Part shown: one piece after another, positions 13,071 through 25,596 of the stretch
Position numbering within the stretch: the first letter of the stretch is position 1
Layout: each line of letters starts with the position of its first letter
NCBI GenBank assembly: GCA_008933995.1
Contig: WARS01000050.1
Location: 6,078,574 to 6,142,573 of the forward strand
Direction of reading: 5' to 3'
DNA: 64,000 nucleotides
DNA from: Datnioides undecimradiatus
Lineage: Eukaryota > Chordata > Actinopteri > Lobotiformes > Datnioididae
Program-made: the position numbers and the translations under genes
The notes under the pieces: model-generated
What the model saw: only the letters and a program-made list of their open reading frames with translations
What the model was told of the DNA's origin: nothing
Databases searched by the model: none

Positions 13071-13514
13071 ATTCGCCTTGTCTTATGCATTTGTGTGCGT
13101 GTGCGAAGGCAGAGATACTTGTTTCGTGCGCCGGGGCTAATGCTGCATTAGCTGCTAAGCCTCTTAGCCACTTTCCAAGCTAGGCCCTTACTCCGTCTGA
13201 GGTTAACGTTGTTGTTGAGACCCGTCACCACAATTATCCCCAATCTTGTCATTTGTGCCCTCCCACTGCTCCCCTAACCACCTCCAGTGACTAAAATACT
13301 TGAGCTAAATTACCTAGCATGCACCCAATGGCACACATATTCCCTTTATTTATCATTCAGGGACGAGCTTACTGTTATTGATCTTTCCCATGTTAATTGA
13401 GGTAAGGGGTCTTTTTCTACCAATTCTTCTATTGATCTGAAATGCCATCAGTCAGAGGCTTAATTAAGCAGCTAATAGAGGGAAATGCTATTGATCCCAT
13501 GGTGTCATGGCATT

Positions 13515-13539
13515 TGTGTGTGTGTGTGTGTGTGTGTGT
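13515..13539. repeat. (TG)12 microsatellite
   Basis: Perfect TG run of 25 bases. Confidence 0.9.
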
Positions 13540-14984
13540 AGTTGCTTGTGTCCACATGCGGCCGACTACTCCTGAATGTCACAAGCTGAATGTTATTTAA
13601 TATTCAACTCAACAACAATGACAACTTAACTAAGGTGCAAAAGCTCCTGCAGGAGCAGCACCGTTGTCTCTACCGACTAATTGATGGTCTGTTGATTAAG
13701 CAGTAAGCATGCCATTATCTTAAAGGGAACCGGTGAACTTAATGGAAGAATTACTGTGAATAAGCAAGAGCTTTTCAGACATCTGCGTGGACATGCACCA
13801 ACAAGGCAGGGGTTTTGTTTGAATGCATCTGTGGACAGAGCAGTTATCTCCACCAGATCGATCTATCAGACTATTACATACACTGCTTACACACTTGCTA
13901 CGATCCCTAAAAATAACATTAATAATCCTTTAGGCAGACTACACTGTATTATTATACCTTCCTAAATATGCATTATTCTGTACTCCATGATCCTACATAA
14001 ATCTGCATTGCTTTACATCATACACCTGCTGTAATTGACTTGTTGTCTCAAGACTTGCTTTAAAGAAAGAAGTGATGCATAGAAACTGTAGCTCCCTAGT
14101 GACTTTAGATTATAATACAGGAAGAGGACGAGCAAAAACATGCAGCTTGAAGGATTCCAGTAATGTGGACGAGAGGGACAGGAGGACTCTTAACTGTGTT
14201 TAAGATTATATCACGTTTTTAGACCACACCTCTTTTATCACTCTGATCTTTGTACTCGTTATTAAGAAACAGAAAAGTCATGTAAAGTACTGAGTCATAA
14301 CTGACCATTTTATGATCACATCATGCTTAAACTAATAGTTAAGTCCATTCTCTACTTAGTCTTTAAACAATAACATGAGTACATATCAATTAGGTGCTGC
14401 GACTGTGTAACAATGACATAAACACCTAAAAAAGGAACGACTGATTTCTTATACTTGACTCCAACACTTCCGACTAAGCTGACAAACCCGGCACACAGAG
14501 AGAGTGCACTTTGCGCAGCGTGGTGTTGACTTGGTTTGATATGCCAAGAACACCCCCCCCTCCATATTAAAGCTCACCTCCCACTTGGCACACGGTGTCA
14601 CTAAAATATCATCCAAAGGTGAGGTTAACCATCTGTACCTCAGGAAAATGTCACGATGCCCTGCTTTGCGCCATATATACTTGCACAGAAATATGGTATT
14701 TATGCAAGAAGGCTGTATCAAGAAGAGCTGGTAATCTATTGATGGGGGAAGCTGTATGTCAAGAATGTCAAGCTTAATCAATGATTAACACAGCCCATCC
14801 TAAACTGTTCTCTCTGTAGCTGTTACTGAAGGACCACAAAAGTCAACTGCTTGGATTTATAAATGACGTTAAGTATGAAATCTCAATAGGAGGGAAAAAA
14901 GCCTTGTCATGACAGTTTGAACGGAGCCCCAACTAAGCCCTCGATTAAAACACATGGTGACATTTTCATTTCAGTGGCGTTCAG

Positions 14985-15018
14985 TCACACAAACACACAC
15001 CAAACACACACACACACA
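14985..15018. repeat. (CA)n microsatellite, interrupted
   Basis: CA run with AA interruptions. Confidence 0.85.
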
Positions 15019-15998
15019 GGGCTGAATCTGAAGCTCTGCCATGAATTGAAGTCCAGTCAGTGTCGCAATCCTCCCTTTCTCCATCAAACGCGCTTGCTCC
15101 CCAACACCGAGAGACCTTCTCCATCGTGGCTGTGGCATCTGCAGCTGGTGGCCTATATGACGTGTGTGCATATCAGCAGAGAGAGTCCGCGATAAAAGCT
15201 TTTCTTGTCACTGTTGTTACTTTGCAGTTTAGTGCTTTCTGTCATCTGCCCAGTTCCTCTCCAGCACCAGAGTGCATCAAGGCAGTAGTGAACAACAGAG
15301 ATCAACCTGTTTTTTGTAAATTTTAGCCATCATGTGGACAAGGTCGGTGCCCTGTCTTGAGTATTTCGTGGCCTTTTGTGCCTCCTTCCCTTACTCTGCA
15401 CCCATTTGAACATGTGCTCTTTAAAGACAGTCTCTCAAACATTTGTGAGCTCTGCCAGCCTCTGGGCTCTGCTACGTCTCAGACTCTACAGTATGTTATT
15501 CCAGCATGTCTCCTCTTCTCTACCTACAAGCTTTCATTTAACATCAAAGATTCATGAAAACAGGGCCATACGAGCAACACCATGTTCCAAGCCAGCTGCT
15601 GTACACTCGCATAGCACCCGCAGTGTGGTTCATCATCCCTTCTCGTCATACTGCACATTCTAAATGTGTTTTTAACCAAACAGTATGTTAATGTATGTAC
15701 AAACAAAGTGCCAGGATGTGTGTTGCATGACCACATTAGACTTGCATGTCTTTGATGTAACTGCTAGCTTTGTGTGCCTCCTTTTCGCTCTGCGCGTTGG
15801 TTTTGGGTTTGCCAAATATGATAGAGTCGTGACTTGAAACTTAAACAATTAATGTACAACTAGCAAACAGTACATCTGGCTGATAGTAAATATATTCTTT
15901 AAAATAAACACAACATGTGTGACTATGGTAAACCGCATGGGGACGCTTTATAGATCTTTCCAGCTGCTTCACAATGCATTTCCAATCAGGGTTAAAGG

Positions 15999-16319
15999 AC
16001 TTCGACATTTTGATAAACATGCTTATTTACTCTCTTGAGGTGTCTGTATGGTAAGCATGAAGCACATCTAGCAGTTGCCCAGGTTAGCTTGGCACAGGGA
16101 GTGGAAATGCGTGTAAACTCTAATTATTGAGCTTTAGATGGGCTGGTTAGTGTTTTTTTTTTACAGCTGAACTGAGCTAAGCTAGCTATATCTCCCTGTT
16201 TACAGTTTGTGTGCTAGGCTAACAGCTCCTGGCCTCATAATTGCAGTGCATACATCACGTATCGATCTTTTAACTATCAGCAAGAGAACATTTGTGCATA
16301 TTTTCCAAAATAACTATTC
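15999..16319. mobile_element. MITE-like teleost interspersed repeat with long imperfect terminal inverted repeats
   Basis: Seen: the left arm (about 15999-16095) and the reverse complement of the right arm (about 16192-16319) share several blocks in the same order: an ATTTTG block, an ATGC block, CTCTTG, a TGT.TG..../ATGA.GC block and a GTTAGC.T.GCACA block. The centre holds a GAGCTTTAGAT-GGCTGG block and a T10 run at 16153-16162. Known, from memory: this structure and these internal words match a very abundant repeat of percomorph genomes, often seen as a few-hundred-base element rich in TTAGCTTAGC words. It is diverged, so it is an old copy. It encodes nothing and would have been mobilised in trans if it is a true MITE. 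No target-site duplication was established. Confidence 0.7.
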
Positions 16320-18858
16320 TAGTCTGTAGCCAGCTATGTAACAGGTAGGTACTGCATATGCTCTCTGTCGCCTACAAACTTACATTTACTCTTATAATTC
16401 TATCTTAAAAACATTATGTTTGTGCAAATCAGTTCTTTGATCAGTCAGTCCGTTGTTTCCCATTGTCAGTTGCTGTCAGTATGGAGCAGCCCTGGCACCT
16501 GGTTCTGCACACTGTGGCCGACTTGGTCAAGTTGCGATTAAGCTGGACACAAATCTAACTGAATTATGGAGCGATTACTGGCGATTGATTTGTCACAAGC
16601 TTGGCCCAATGTCTGCTGTAAAAGATACCTAAAGAGAACTATTAGGTCACTTTAGCTTTGTATTCCTCTACTAGACATGCAACACTTACTGGTAACTGAT
16701 GACCACATGGTCGCATGATAAAAATCCCAAAATAAAAATGCAAAAATCAATATGAAAAAACAATAAATGTTGGGATATTAACAGCTGCAGAAAAGTTTGT
16801 TGGCCAAACAAAGATTCAGTTCTGAGAAGCTGTTGAAATGGGACACACCTTGTTCACTATTTCTGCTATTTTGGGTCCAGAATTGCAGCTTTCAGAAGCC
16901 CATGAATTGGGACACGGTGAAAAATAGACATGTCTAATGTCGCAGTGCAAATTTTGATTTAACATGGCAAGAAAAGGCACAGGTGTGACTGATAACACTA
17001 ATAATGGCTGTGTCCCATTTAGCGGCGCTGGAAAGCCAACAGCCATTGAGACAGCGCACAGCTCAGTATCCTGGTATTGGCATCTATGTTATTAACATTT
17101 GTAGTTGGACCAGGCTTTGACGAGTTTAAACATCCTCAATGAACACAGTTTATAATTCTGATGGTTTGAGGTGGCTTTTATGCTAATAGTCATAATTAAG
17201 AGTCTTTTTGTGGATGTGCTGTATGCGATGAGCAGGACATTTTCTTCGTAGGGATTCAAATAATCCATGACGCTACAGGACTATTAGTGATGACATAGGT
17301 TCTACCTTAATCTTACAAGCCAGCCTCCTCTGACTTTAAATAATATAATGAAAATTGTGGAACCGGAGGTTACGTGTACCCAATCAGGCTTATTCTCTCT
17401 CTCTCTCCCTCTCCTGTTGGTGAATCCTTTTAAGATTCTGCTGCTCACTTACTGATGTAGTGTAATTGATTTTTCTGTCAGCTTTGGTCATTTTTCATGT
17501 GCGCATACATTAACTTCTCATCCTCTCAGTGAAAGCCTCCGTTGTAGATCACGCCGTATCCAGTGCATTAAAGGATAAAAGAACGGACGGGGGAGCGAGT
17601 AAATTTTCTGCGAATATCTGTTGTGAAAACACACAGCACTGTAAATCACAATTAAAAAGAGCTCAGGCTGCTCTTAATGTGCCTGCATGAGAGTTATTAC
17701 TTTGGATTGTTTCATATCTCGACAATTTCAGGCAGCGCTCCATTTATTCGGCCCGTAACAAATGATGTTTCCTCTCAAATTTGTGTGCCAGCGTCTCTCC
17801 GTTGCTGATGAATCTGCATTTGACACTCAAATCTGCAATCATGAGGTCGGGCCTCTATGTGTGCACGAGTGAGTGTGAGACAGAGAGTGAGGATTTACTT
17901 TCCATATTATTGGCCTGATCCCAGATACTTTATGGTAAATTTATTCCAGCATTTAAGATGATCAAGTGGGCATCTTGGCCATTATTTTCTAATCAATTCA
18001 TTGCCGTATCCTGGTTTTTCATCATCATCTGCATGAGTCATTATTTCAGTTTGACCCCTCTGCACACCGTCACTGCTTCTTTGATTGTTTTTCACTAGGA
18101 AGCCATTCAACGAGGTAGCTGAAGTGATTGAAATCTGCTGGTGTTGCGGATGTATAATTTTAATAAAAGAGATTTACTCTCCATTATTCCTGCATTTCCC
18201 CCTATGGTCAATGTGAGTCATTTCTTTGCATCCTCATACTTTTACGTCACGTATTGTCTGAGATTGGTGCGGAAAAATGAGTTGTTTCGAGTAAAATCAA
18301 ACCGGAAAAGGCACAGGAGTGATGTCATGTTAGGGAGGCCACGGCGGAAACAACAGGCTGATCTGATGTGATATGGGTAGCAGCGTATGTCCACCCTGAG
18401 GGCAGTGCACTCCTGACCCTGATCTCTCAGTGATTTTCAGTCCTCATCAAGGTATTATTTGATGTTGTCTAAGTGCGAACACTTGCTCGAGGCTATACAA
18501 AGGCCTCCAGAACAAAGGAACCACACTGAGGCGGCGTCCAGTGTCGTTTCCTGCATCTTTCGCAGACATATGCCCACGACTGCTGCATCCATCCATCCCT
18601 CCACCCCTCCATCGTCCATCTCCCTCTTTCAGACGCCAGTGAACATATGGAAGAGCTTGTTTGATTGCTGTGAAAAATGAGCCCTTTCAGCTCACAAGCT
18701 GGATATCGTCTGACAGTGTGAAGCCCCAAATCCGATTGCTGTGCGAGCAAAATTACCATCGATTTGATTTGGAGAGATTAATTAAGTAGCATTAGAGAAA
18801 CCCTCACTTGCCTGACAGCATTACCACTGCCAGCTCAACCACTTAATTGTTGTTTTTT

Positions 18859-18875
18859 GGGGTTGGGGGGGGGGG
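18859..18875 (+). repeat. G-rich tract (G4-TT-G11)
   Basis: A run of four G, two T and then eleven G lies within a GTTGTT-rich stretch. It is a homopolymer prone to length errors in sequencing. Confidence 0.7.
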
Positions 18876-19392
18876 TTGTTGTTGAGTGACGCTGTTTGTC
18901 TCCGCTGCTTGTGTATGCTTTTGACAAGCTGACGAGCTCCTCTGCTGTCTGCCTGCCCCAGCGATTTAAATCCATCTTTTGAATACACTCATTAATATCA
19001 GTGGCGCTCGCTTGTGTTCACGTACACCCACAAGACACACACACACTTATAGCTCTTTCCACTTCCTCACAATTCATGCCTATCATAGCCAAACACTTGT
19101 CAACATAATCTTTGAATTTATTCAGCAGTATGCATGAGCTCAGCACGCATCACTGTACTCTTCCATGTAAACAGCTTCTGGAATTGCTAATGCTTGACTG
19201 TTTACCTCAATGGTTTACGGACTCAATCTGCAAACTAGCATAATTCACGTGAATAATCATCCTAGTGGCGATCGTATGAGAGATGAGGCTCAAGAAGAAA
19301 GTTGGCTTTGAACATGTGACTCTGTTCCGAGGTACTTTTCTATCATCAGTGTATAAACTGATCAAATGTGTCCTTACTGCGTTTTTCCCCAG

Positions 19393-19444
19393 CCTGGCCC
19401 TTCCTTTATGGTGTCGCAGGCCCCCTATCTGTGGCCTTATCCAG
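19393..19444 (+). other. Candidate internal exon (52 nt), weak
   Basis: A pyrimidine-rich stretch ending TTTTTCCCCAG (19382-19392) precedes 52 bases that end CCAG followed by GTAACA, a passable donor. In the first frame the bases read as a Pro/aromatic-rich peptide (PGPSFMVSQAPYLWPYP). All three frames are open, so frame openness adds nothing. I do not recognise the peptide. Short AG/GT pairs of this quality occur by chance in 64 kb, so this stays a candidate only. Confidence 0.2.
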
Positions 19445-20629
19445 GTAACATCGCTCTTAGCCAGCCCTTTCTACTTGATAATGTCAAGGCCTCTCCTCCT
19501 GCCCATCAGATAAGACGAGGGGAGTTGGTGGGTAAAGGAAAGCTTTCCCTCTGCGCCTCCACCTGGAGCAGATCTAATCTCTCCTTGGTATCGACAACAA
19601 AGATAGACCAACCGTGGTGTAAATAAACACCTGTACTTTTATCCTACAGATGTATCAATTACCTGAATGGATGTACTGCATTCACATCAAATCCAAAGGT
19701 ACATGTAGTGTAACATATGTGTGACTTACACATTGTATGTATTCTTTGTTGTTTTTGTGTTTAAATACATGTACCGGTAGCCATTTTGGAGCAAGAGTGC
19801 CTAATATTTGATTAGAGCTGCACTAATGTTTCATTTCGTTATTGATTAAAGTTGTGATTATTATTTTGTTTGTTGCTCATTTTGTTCCTGATTTGAAGAA
19901 AATAATGAAAAATGAGCTGCACAATTTTCCTTTAATCTGCTTGTTTTGTCTGACCAATAGTCCAAAACCTATCGATATTATTTTTTAATTTAATAAAAAA
20001 TCCAATTTAAGAGTCTGAAACCAATATGTTTAGCATTTTTTATGTTAGTATTAGAATTTTTTATAGATAAGTTATCAGCGATTAATACATTTTCAAAAAT
20101 ATTGCTCCAATATTGAATATTGTTTCAAGACATTGTAAGTGTAATTTCACTTTTAATACATCATGTTTCAGTGAGAAATATAACAATATCACATTACACA
20201 CTGTATGAATCAAAGACCAACGTGCTATTAATCCATCACATGTGACATAATGCTAAATATAGATTTATTTATGTCACGGAGTCAAAGGCAGGTGAAATGC
20301 AGGTAAGAGTAAAGCCTCAAACACATACACAGATATACAGTGACACACACACACATTTCCATTTCCCCCCCTTTCCCTGCCCTCGTCTTTATTGCATAAC
20401 CTAATGAGGCGTCGTGAAGACGCGGTCTGCATATATACAGGCCTATTTGTACTTGCGGGGGAGGAATTTGGATAGATGGCTGAAGTAATTTCACATGAAA
20501 GTAATTTTAACCAGGTCCAAACCTCTGAGCGAGAGAAAATCTGCTTCCCTATCAGCTATTTGTCATGCTATTGTTGGAGGACTCTGGCAAAACAAAAAAG
20601 GTCACGATGCGAGCAGACATAACTCAGCA

Positions 20630-20865
20630 AGAGGAGAAAAAGGCATCATGAAAAAGGCATGGAAAAGGAGAGGGAAGAAAAGGAAGGAGGTGGAGTGGGG
20701 GTGGAGGGGACCAGGTATGGGGCCGAGAGATGTAAGCGTGAGATTTGTTGGTTTTATCTGAGGCAGAGGTGGGCACAAAGAGATAAAGAAACAGAGAGAG
20801 AAAGGAAGAAAAAGAAAAAAGGGAATGAGAGAAAGAGCAACAAGAGAAATGCTCAGAGGAAGCGC
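20630..20865. repeat. Purine-rich tract
   Basis: Two blocks dominated by A and G on the + strand (20630-20720 and 20775-20865) with a short mixed segment between. Open frames on either strand are low-complexity Lys/Arg/Glu or Ser/Leu/Phe peptides and are not gene evidence. Confidence 0.7.
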
Positions 20866-23800
20866 CGTCATGTCAAGCTCTCATCCTGGCTAATCTCTCG
20901 TAGAGTCCGCAGTCGTGTAGCGGTTGGTGGGTTAACTCCTGCATCTCCATGGACTCAAGTCCTCTCCCCTCTGAGCCTTTTCGGCTTGGCTAATTTCAGC
21001 TGAGCATTGGCCTCTAGATGCTGTGGGGTGATTGATCTGACTCATTACAGGCCTGAATGTTTCCACTCACACAGCCCAGTATTTGTCAGATAGTAAGCCA
21101 CTGGGGAAATCCCTGACCACAGTGCGCATGCTCAGTATGGTGCGCCAAAATCACCTTTAGACGCGCCATTCCACTCGATATCTCAGGGCTGCTGTCATCC
21201 CTGTTATTTTAGGATTTTTGTTCAATATTGTATTCATAAAGCTACAGTGCAGAACTTAAAAAAAAGCTACAGTGTCTGTGTTTGATTGATAGCTGCCAAA
21301 ATGACGATGTTATCCTGTCGGGAACGAGAGACAAAGTAACTAAACTTGCACAGTAGCCTGCAAGATGTGAAAAGACAACGTGCTCTTACTGCTTTTTAAA
21401 GGGTAAGGAACAGACCAATCATCTAACCAGCAAGGTCATTTTCCCTCCTGTTTCGCTGCTGCTGAACAGCTGACTAGCTCACCAGCCTGCAACCTCGTGT
21501 TAGCCATAAATTTCTCGCAAAAAAACTGCATGTGTTGTGAGACAAGAAAGCTCGACTCCCGTAGCATGAACTCTCTTTAATTTTCAGCGCATGTTTTGTT
21601 TTCGAAACTTTAATTCCGTTCCAGCCAGATGGATCATTTCACTTCACCCATCTGGTATAAAAAATGGCTGCCTTTTGTCTTTCATCTGTCTTCATAAAAA
21701 TGCTGCTGTTCAGCTTTCCAGGTACACCTGTGGCAGGAGCAATGAACCAATCAGGGACCTTCTCATCAGACGCACCTGGGCCACAGGCAGACACACATAC
21801 ACGCTCTCACACTTGTTAGTCATGTCTGAAAAGCATGTTATTTATTTACTCCTTTAGCAGGTGCAGCGACGCCAATTATTGCTTAAGAGAATAGCCTCAC
21901 CAGCTACATAAAAAGTCCTAGCATTACCTACTTTATCGCAGGATAAATGGCACACCATACTGGCGTTTGAGGCTCCTCATAACAATGTCGTTTGAGCAAT
22001 CAACTGCCATTTGAATCAAGATGAGCCTCTCAGTAAAGAAAGCGTTTGACAAATTCTTTCATGCAGACATAAACTGTAAAATCCTGCCTGAATGAATAAC
22101 AAGTGTGCAGCCTCCACTCCCATGAAAAATCTGCTTGCTAAATTTCCATCTGCACCAGGGAGCAAGTCAGAGTGCGGGAGGAGAAATGTAGAGGTCTGTA
22201 GGACAGGAAAAAAAAAAAAGAAAAAGAGGATGAAGAGCCACTCCATCTCCACATCTATATTGTATGCCCTGCAGTTGGGAAAAAGGGCATTTGCTGCCAG
22301 TGTGCCGTGCATGTGCAGCCTGTTCAGTAACAGATAACTTAAAGCCTCCACACAGGTTCAGTAAAATATTATGTGGCACTCCGGAGTCTTGAATCCGCGC
22401 TATGTCAGTATGGCTGCTGCTCTGTGGATATTAATACACTCGGTTTTCCCCAGGGTGGAGAGAGAGACAGAGCTCAGTGATCTCTCATCTCTGCTTTATC
22501 ACTGATGACGTGACACCTGGTATGGATCACCTCGCCTCACCCATCCTCGCACTGTTGCATGCATCACGCTGGGACATGTTCTCCCCAACATGTATGCTCT
22601 TGCCTGGCACATGACCCTCTCTGCTCCTCAATATAACCCTGTCACTGCATTTTCCATGCTTTTCAGAAACCTAGTCACCCTTTGGAAAGGCCACCCACAC
22701 ACACACGTACACACCGCAGCACGTACCCGGCCACAGCCCAATGCATGAACAGTCTGACATGACCCCGTGTGTTTAACGACTGACCCCTCTCCAAAGCTCC
22801 CATGCTGTTAATAACACACACTGCCACCCATGGTGACACACATGCTTTGCTCTGGGACACAGAACTGCAGCCGAGTGCTGAGAAGAGAAAGAGAGCAGAG
22901 ACAGAGGAAGAGGGCATGATTGTTAGAGGCGGCCAAAGTCAATGGTACACTGTTTTAAGTTAGCCTCGCTAAACTGGCAGTTTATATATGAATGTAAAAA
23001 AACACAAAAATGACAGGGAAAATGAGACTTAACAGTGCTGCGTTCATATCGTCAATAGTACGGCTATAAAAGATTTCTAGTACGAATGCACGGGTCAGTC
23101 GGTTAAGGAGGTGGTTATGTGGAAGTGATGACACGTCCTTACTCCCTCCTATTGTACATAATATGAAGCCAAGATATTGTGGATCCCCGCTCTGCCATGT
23201 TGTGCTGTTGGGTGTTACTTGGAGTTAGCGTACAGGGTTTAGAGCTGAGGGGTTGAGGTCTTGCCCGTTCCCCCGTCTGACTCAACCACGCTGCCCATCA
23301 TGACACCACAACCCCTTTTCAAAGCATCAAATAATCCATTGAAACCAAACTCAGCAGAAAAAAGACAGTTTTCACATCCACTGCCTAAAATAACAGAAAC
23401 ATTTTTTGTGATTTGTGATTAGTGTTTTAGTGTTGTCCCATCTGCTGATGTAGAGGCAACAGGGGTTTAGGATCTATGCTGCAACCAGCCACCAGGAGGT
23501 GAACAATATGTTTTGGCTTTGTTTCTGAGGAGATGTCATGTGATCCATCTTCATGTAGGTATATTCCACAGACAGAGACAGAGTTATTCTGCTCCAACTC
23601 CATCTGCCAGTACGGCCTCATGGAAGTAATCGGGATCATTTTGATGAACGGCAACATGTAGCAAAGGACTGTGGTGGCACTTAAGCACTTTGGCTAATGT
23701 GAGGCATCCATGTTGGTTACGGGTACTTTCATTTTCTTAATTTTTTTCTTTTTTTTAAGGTTTACAGTGAATGCATTGCAAATGAAAACCTCAAACCTGC

Positions 23801-24275
23801 AAGATCTGTGAGATAACAAAGGAATCACGTGTAGAAGAATGAGTCTGTTTACGTTTTGAATCCCTCGAAAAAGACTAAAACCACCAATGAACAGACTCCA
23901 CTAACAAGCACTGTCTGTGTAGCCAAAGACTAATTTAGCTTATTCCTCTGTGCCATAGAGCTCCATTGTTGTCCAAAAACACATCAATTAGCCACAGTGT
24001 TGCACTGGCTGACATGTTCCTTCATTACAATGAACACAAGCACTGCAGTTTAATTTGAGTGCAACACGCCGCCATAAATACTCACTTGTGTGCCAGATCC
24101 ACAGCTGAAAATGTTCCCGGCAAATGCACTCCTGTTTGATTGACAATTATTTGAAATATGTCTATATTTGTGACTCTTTTTTTTTTTTTTTGGTAGATTT
24201 ACCACTTCAGTGCAGAGCAAACAGCTTGGGATTGAGTGCAACAGATGGGACGATAGGATTTGTTGACCATAAAAA

Positions 24276-24310
24276 CATATATACACGTATATATCTATAT
24301 ATGTATATAG
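24276..24310. repeat. (TA)n-rich block
   Basis: Alternating TA with ACACG and TCTA interruptions. Confidence 0.7.
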
Positions 24311-24533
24311 CCAGCCTCATCCTTTCAGGCCAGCAGTGTAGCTTTTCTTGTCGATGCTAGTGTATGTTGACGAGCTCAGAAACTGACGTGACCCTCACCT
24401 CAGATGCTGTAGTGGTCCCCTGAGGTTCTCCTGAGCAGATAAAGTCAGACACACAGGTTTTATGGGGAATGTGAACACCTTTATGGGCCTGTGGTCAAGA
24501 ATCATGCTATCAAAGGGAATCATAAAGTCTCTC

Positions 24534-24573
24534 CCACACACGCACACACACACACGCACACACACGCACACAC
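24534..24573. repeat. (CA)n microsatellite with CG units
   Basis: About 40 bases of CA broken at three places by CG dinucleotides. Confidence 0.9.
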
Positions 24574-25573
24574 GGACCGCGTGCCTCTCATTAAACAGTG
24601 ATATTGGCAGGTTTTGTGACGACTGGGGGAAAGCATGTTTCCACAGAGGCAAAATGGGATGCAGTGGAATGAATGGAGTGTGTGGCTGCAGAGGTTTTTA
24701 AATTCATACGAACCTTCAGGGTCACCGCCAATACATTTTTCTGTTTTCTTCCTGGTTTTTCAATTCTGCAGTCTGAGTAAAACTTAACTCCGCGGATGGA
24801 AGTCAGGAAAATTACATGGCCTCTAAACCTCGTCATTTTTATTCGTGTGTATTACCCTAAAAAGCCCGCAGCAATCTAGTCCGTCCGTCTTCCCCTTCCT
24901 CTCCTTCCCTGATTACAGGACGTGATGCATGGCATTAGCCACAGGAAGCTCTGATTAATGCTGAGAATAGTCATCAGAGTATCCACTGCCACTCACAGAC
25001 ACGTGCACAAGTTTCAGGCACAATACATCTACCTCTTTACTTTTTCCTCTTTTAACCTGTTACGCACGCGCACAGTTATATGTGCAGCAAAAGAAAGAAA
25101 AAGAAAAATGATGTGGTCTAAATCTACTTTTATTCTCTCATCCTTGCCCCTGCATTGTGAGACAGCGGAAAGCCCCGAGCAGACTTACTTTCTCTTTCTC
25201 TCTCACACTCGCTGACTCTTTAATCCTCTCTGTCCTGATCTCCTCCTCACACATCTTTAGCTGAAATCTGACTCTCACCTCTCCTATTTCACTGTGCGGG
25301 TCTATCGGTCTCCAAGCTCCTCCATCACCACCACTCTGCCACTCAGTGTCAGATGTGGTTCATACAGGTCCATTACAGGCATTCACACAAACTCACACAC
25401 ACAGTTTATCACACACTGCATCTCTGTCAGTGATTTCTATGGCTGTTGGTTGAAATATGTGAGACTGTTATACCTTTGATTATACTGGGGATGGAATTGT
25501 TTAAGCCATTATTGCATAGTATAGTAATAAGTAATAAGTAACAGTAAATTAATTATCAAAAATATATTATCAA

Positions 25574-25596
25574 ACACACACACACACACACACACA
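25574..25596. repeat. (AC)n microsatellite
   Basis: Perfect AC run next to an AT-rich segment. Confidence 0.9.

Larger units (their letters stand above)
10721..15998. other. Noncoding stretch, possible conserved noncoding DNA near 10.85-11.2 kb
   Basis: Apart from the listed microsatellites and the coding-like segment at 12358, no gene is visible. The stretch 10850-11200 is free of simple repeats and holds TAATTA and ATTAAT words typical of homeodomain sites. That is only suggestive of regulatory DNA and needs comparison between species. Confidence 0.5.
16320..24533. other. Noncoding stretch with low repeat content at 17.4-18.9 kb
   Basis: No confident exon. From about 17400 to 18850 there are almost no simple repeats, and the sequence has the mixed, TAAT-containing texture common in deeply conserved enhancers (for example 17680-17870 and 17900-18290). 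This is an impression, not a measured conservation. T-run at 24177-24191; A-run at 22209-22220. Confidence 0.5.
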
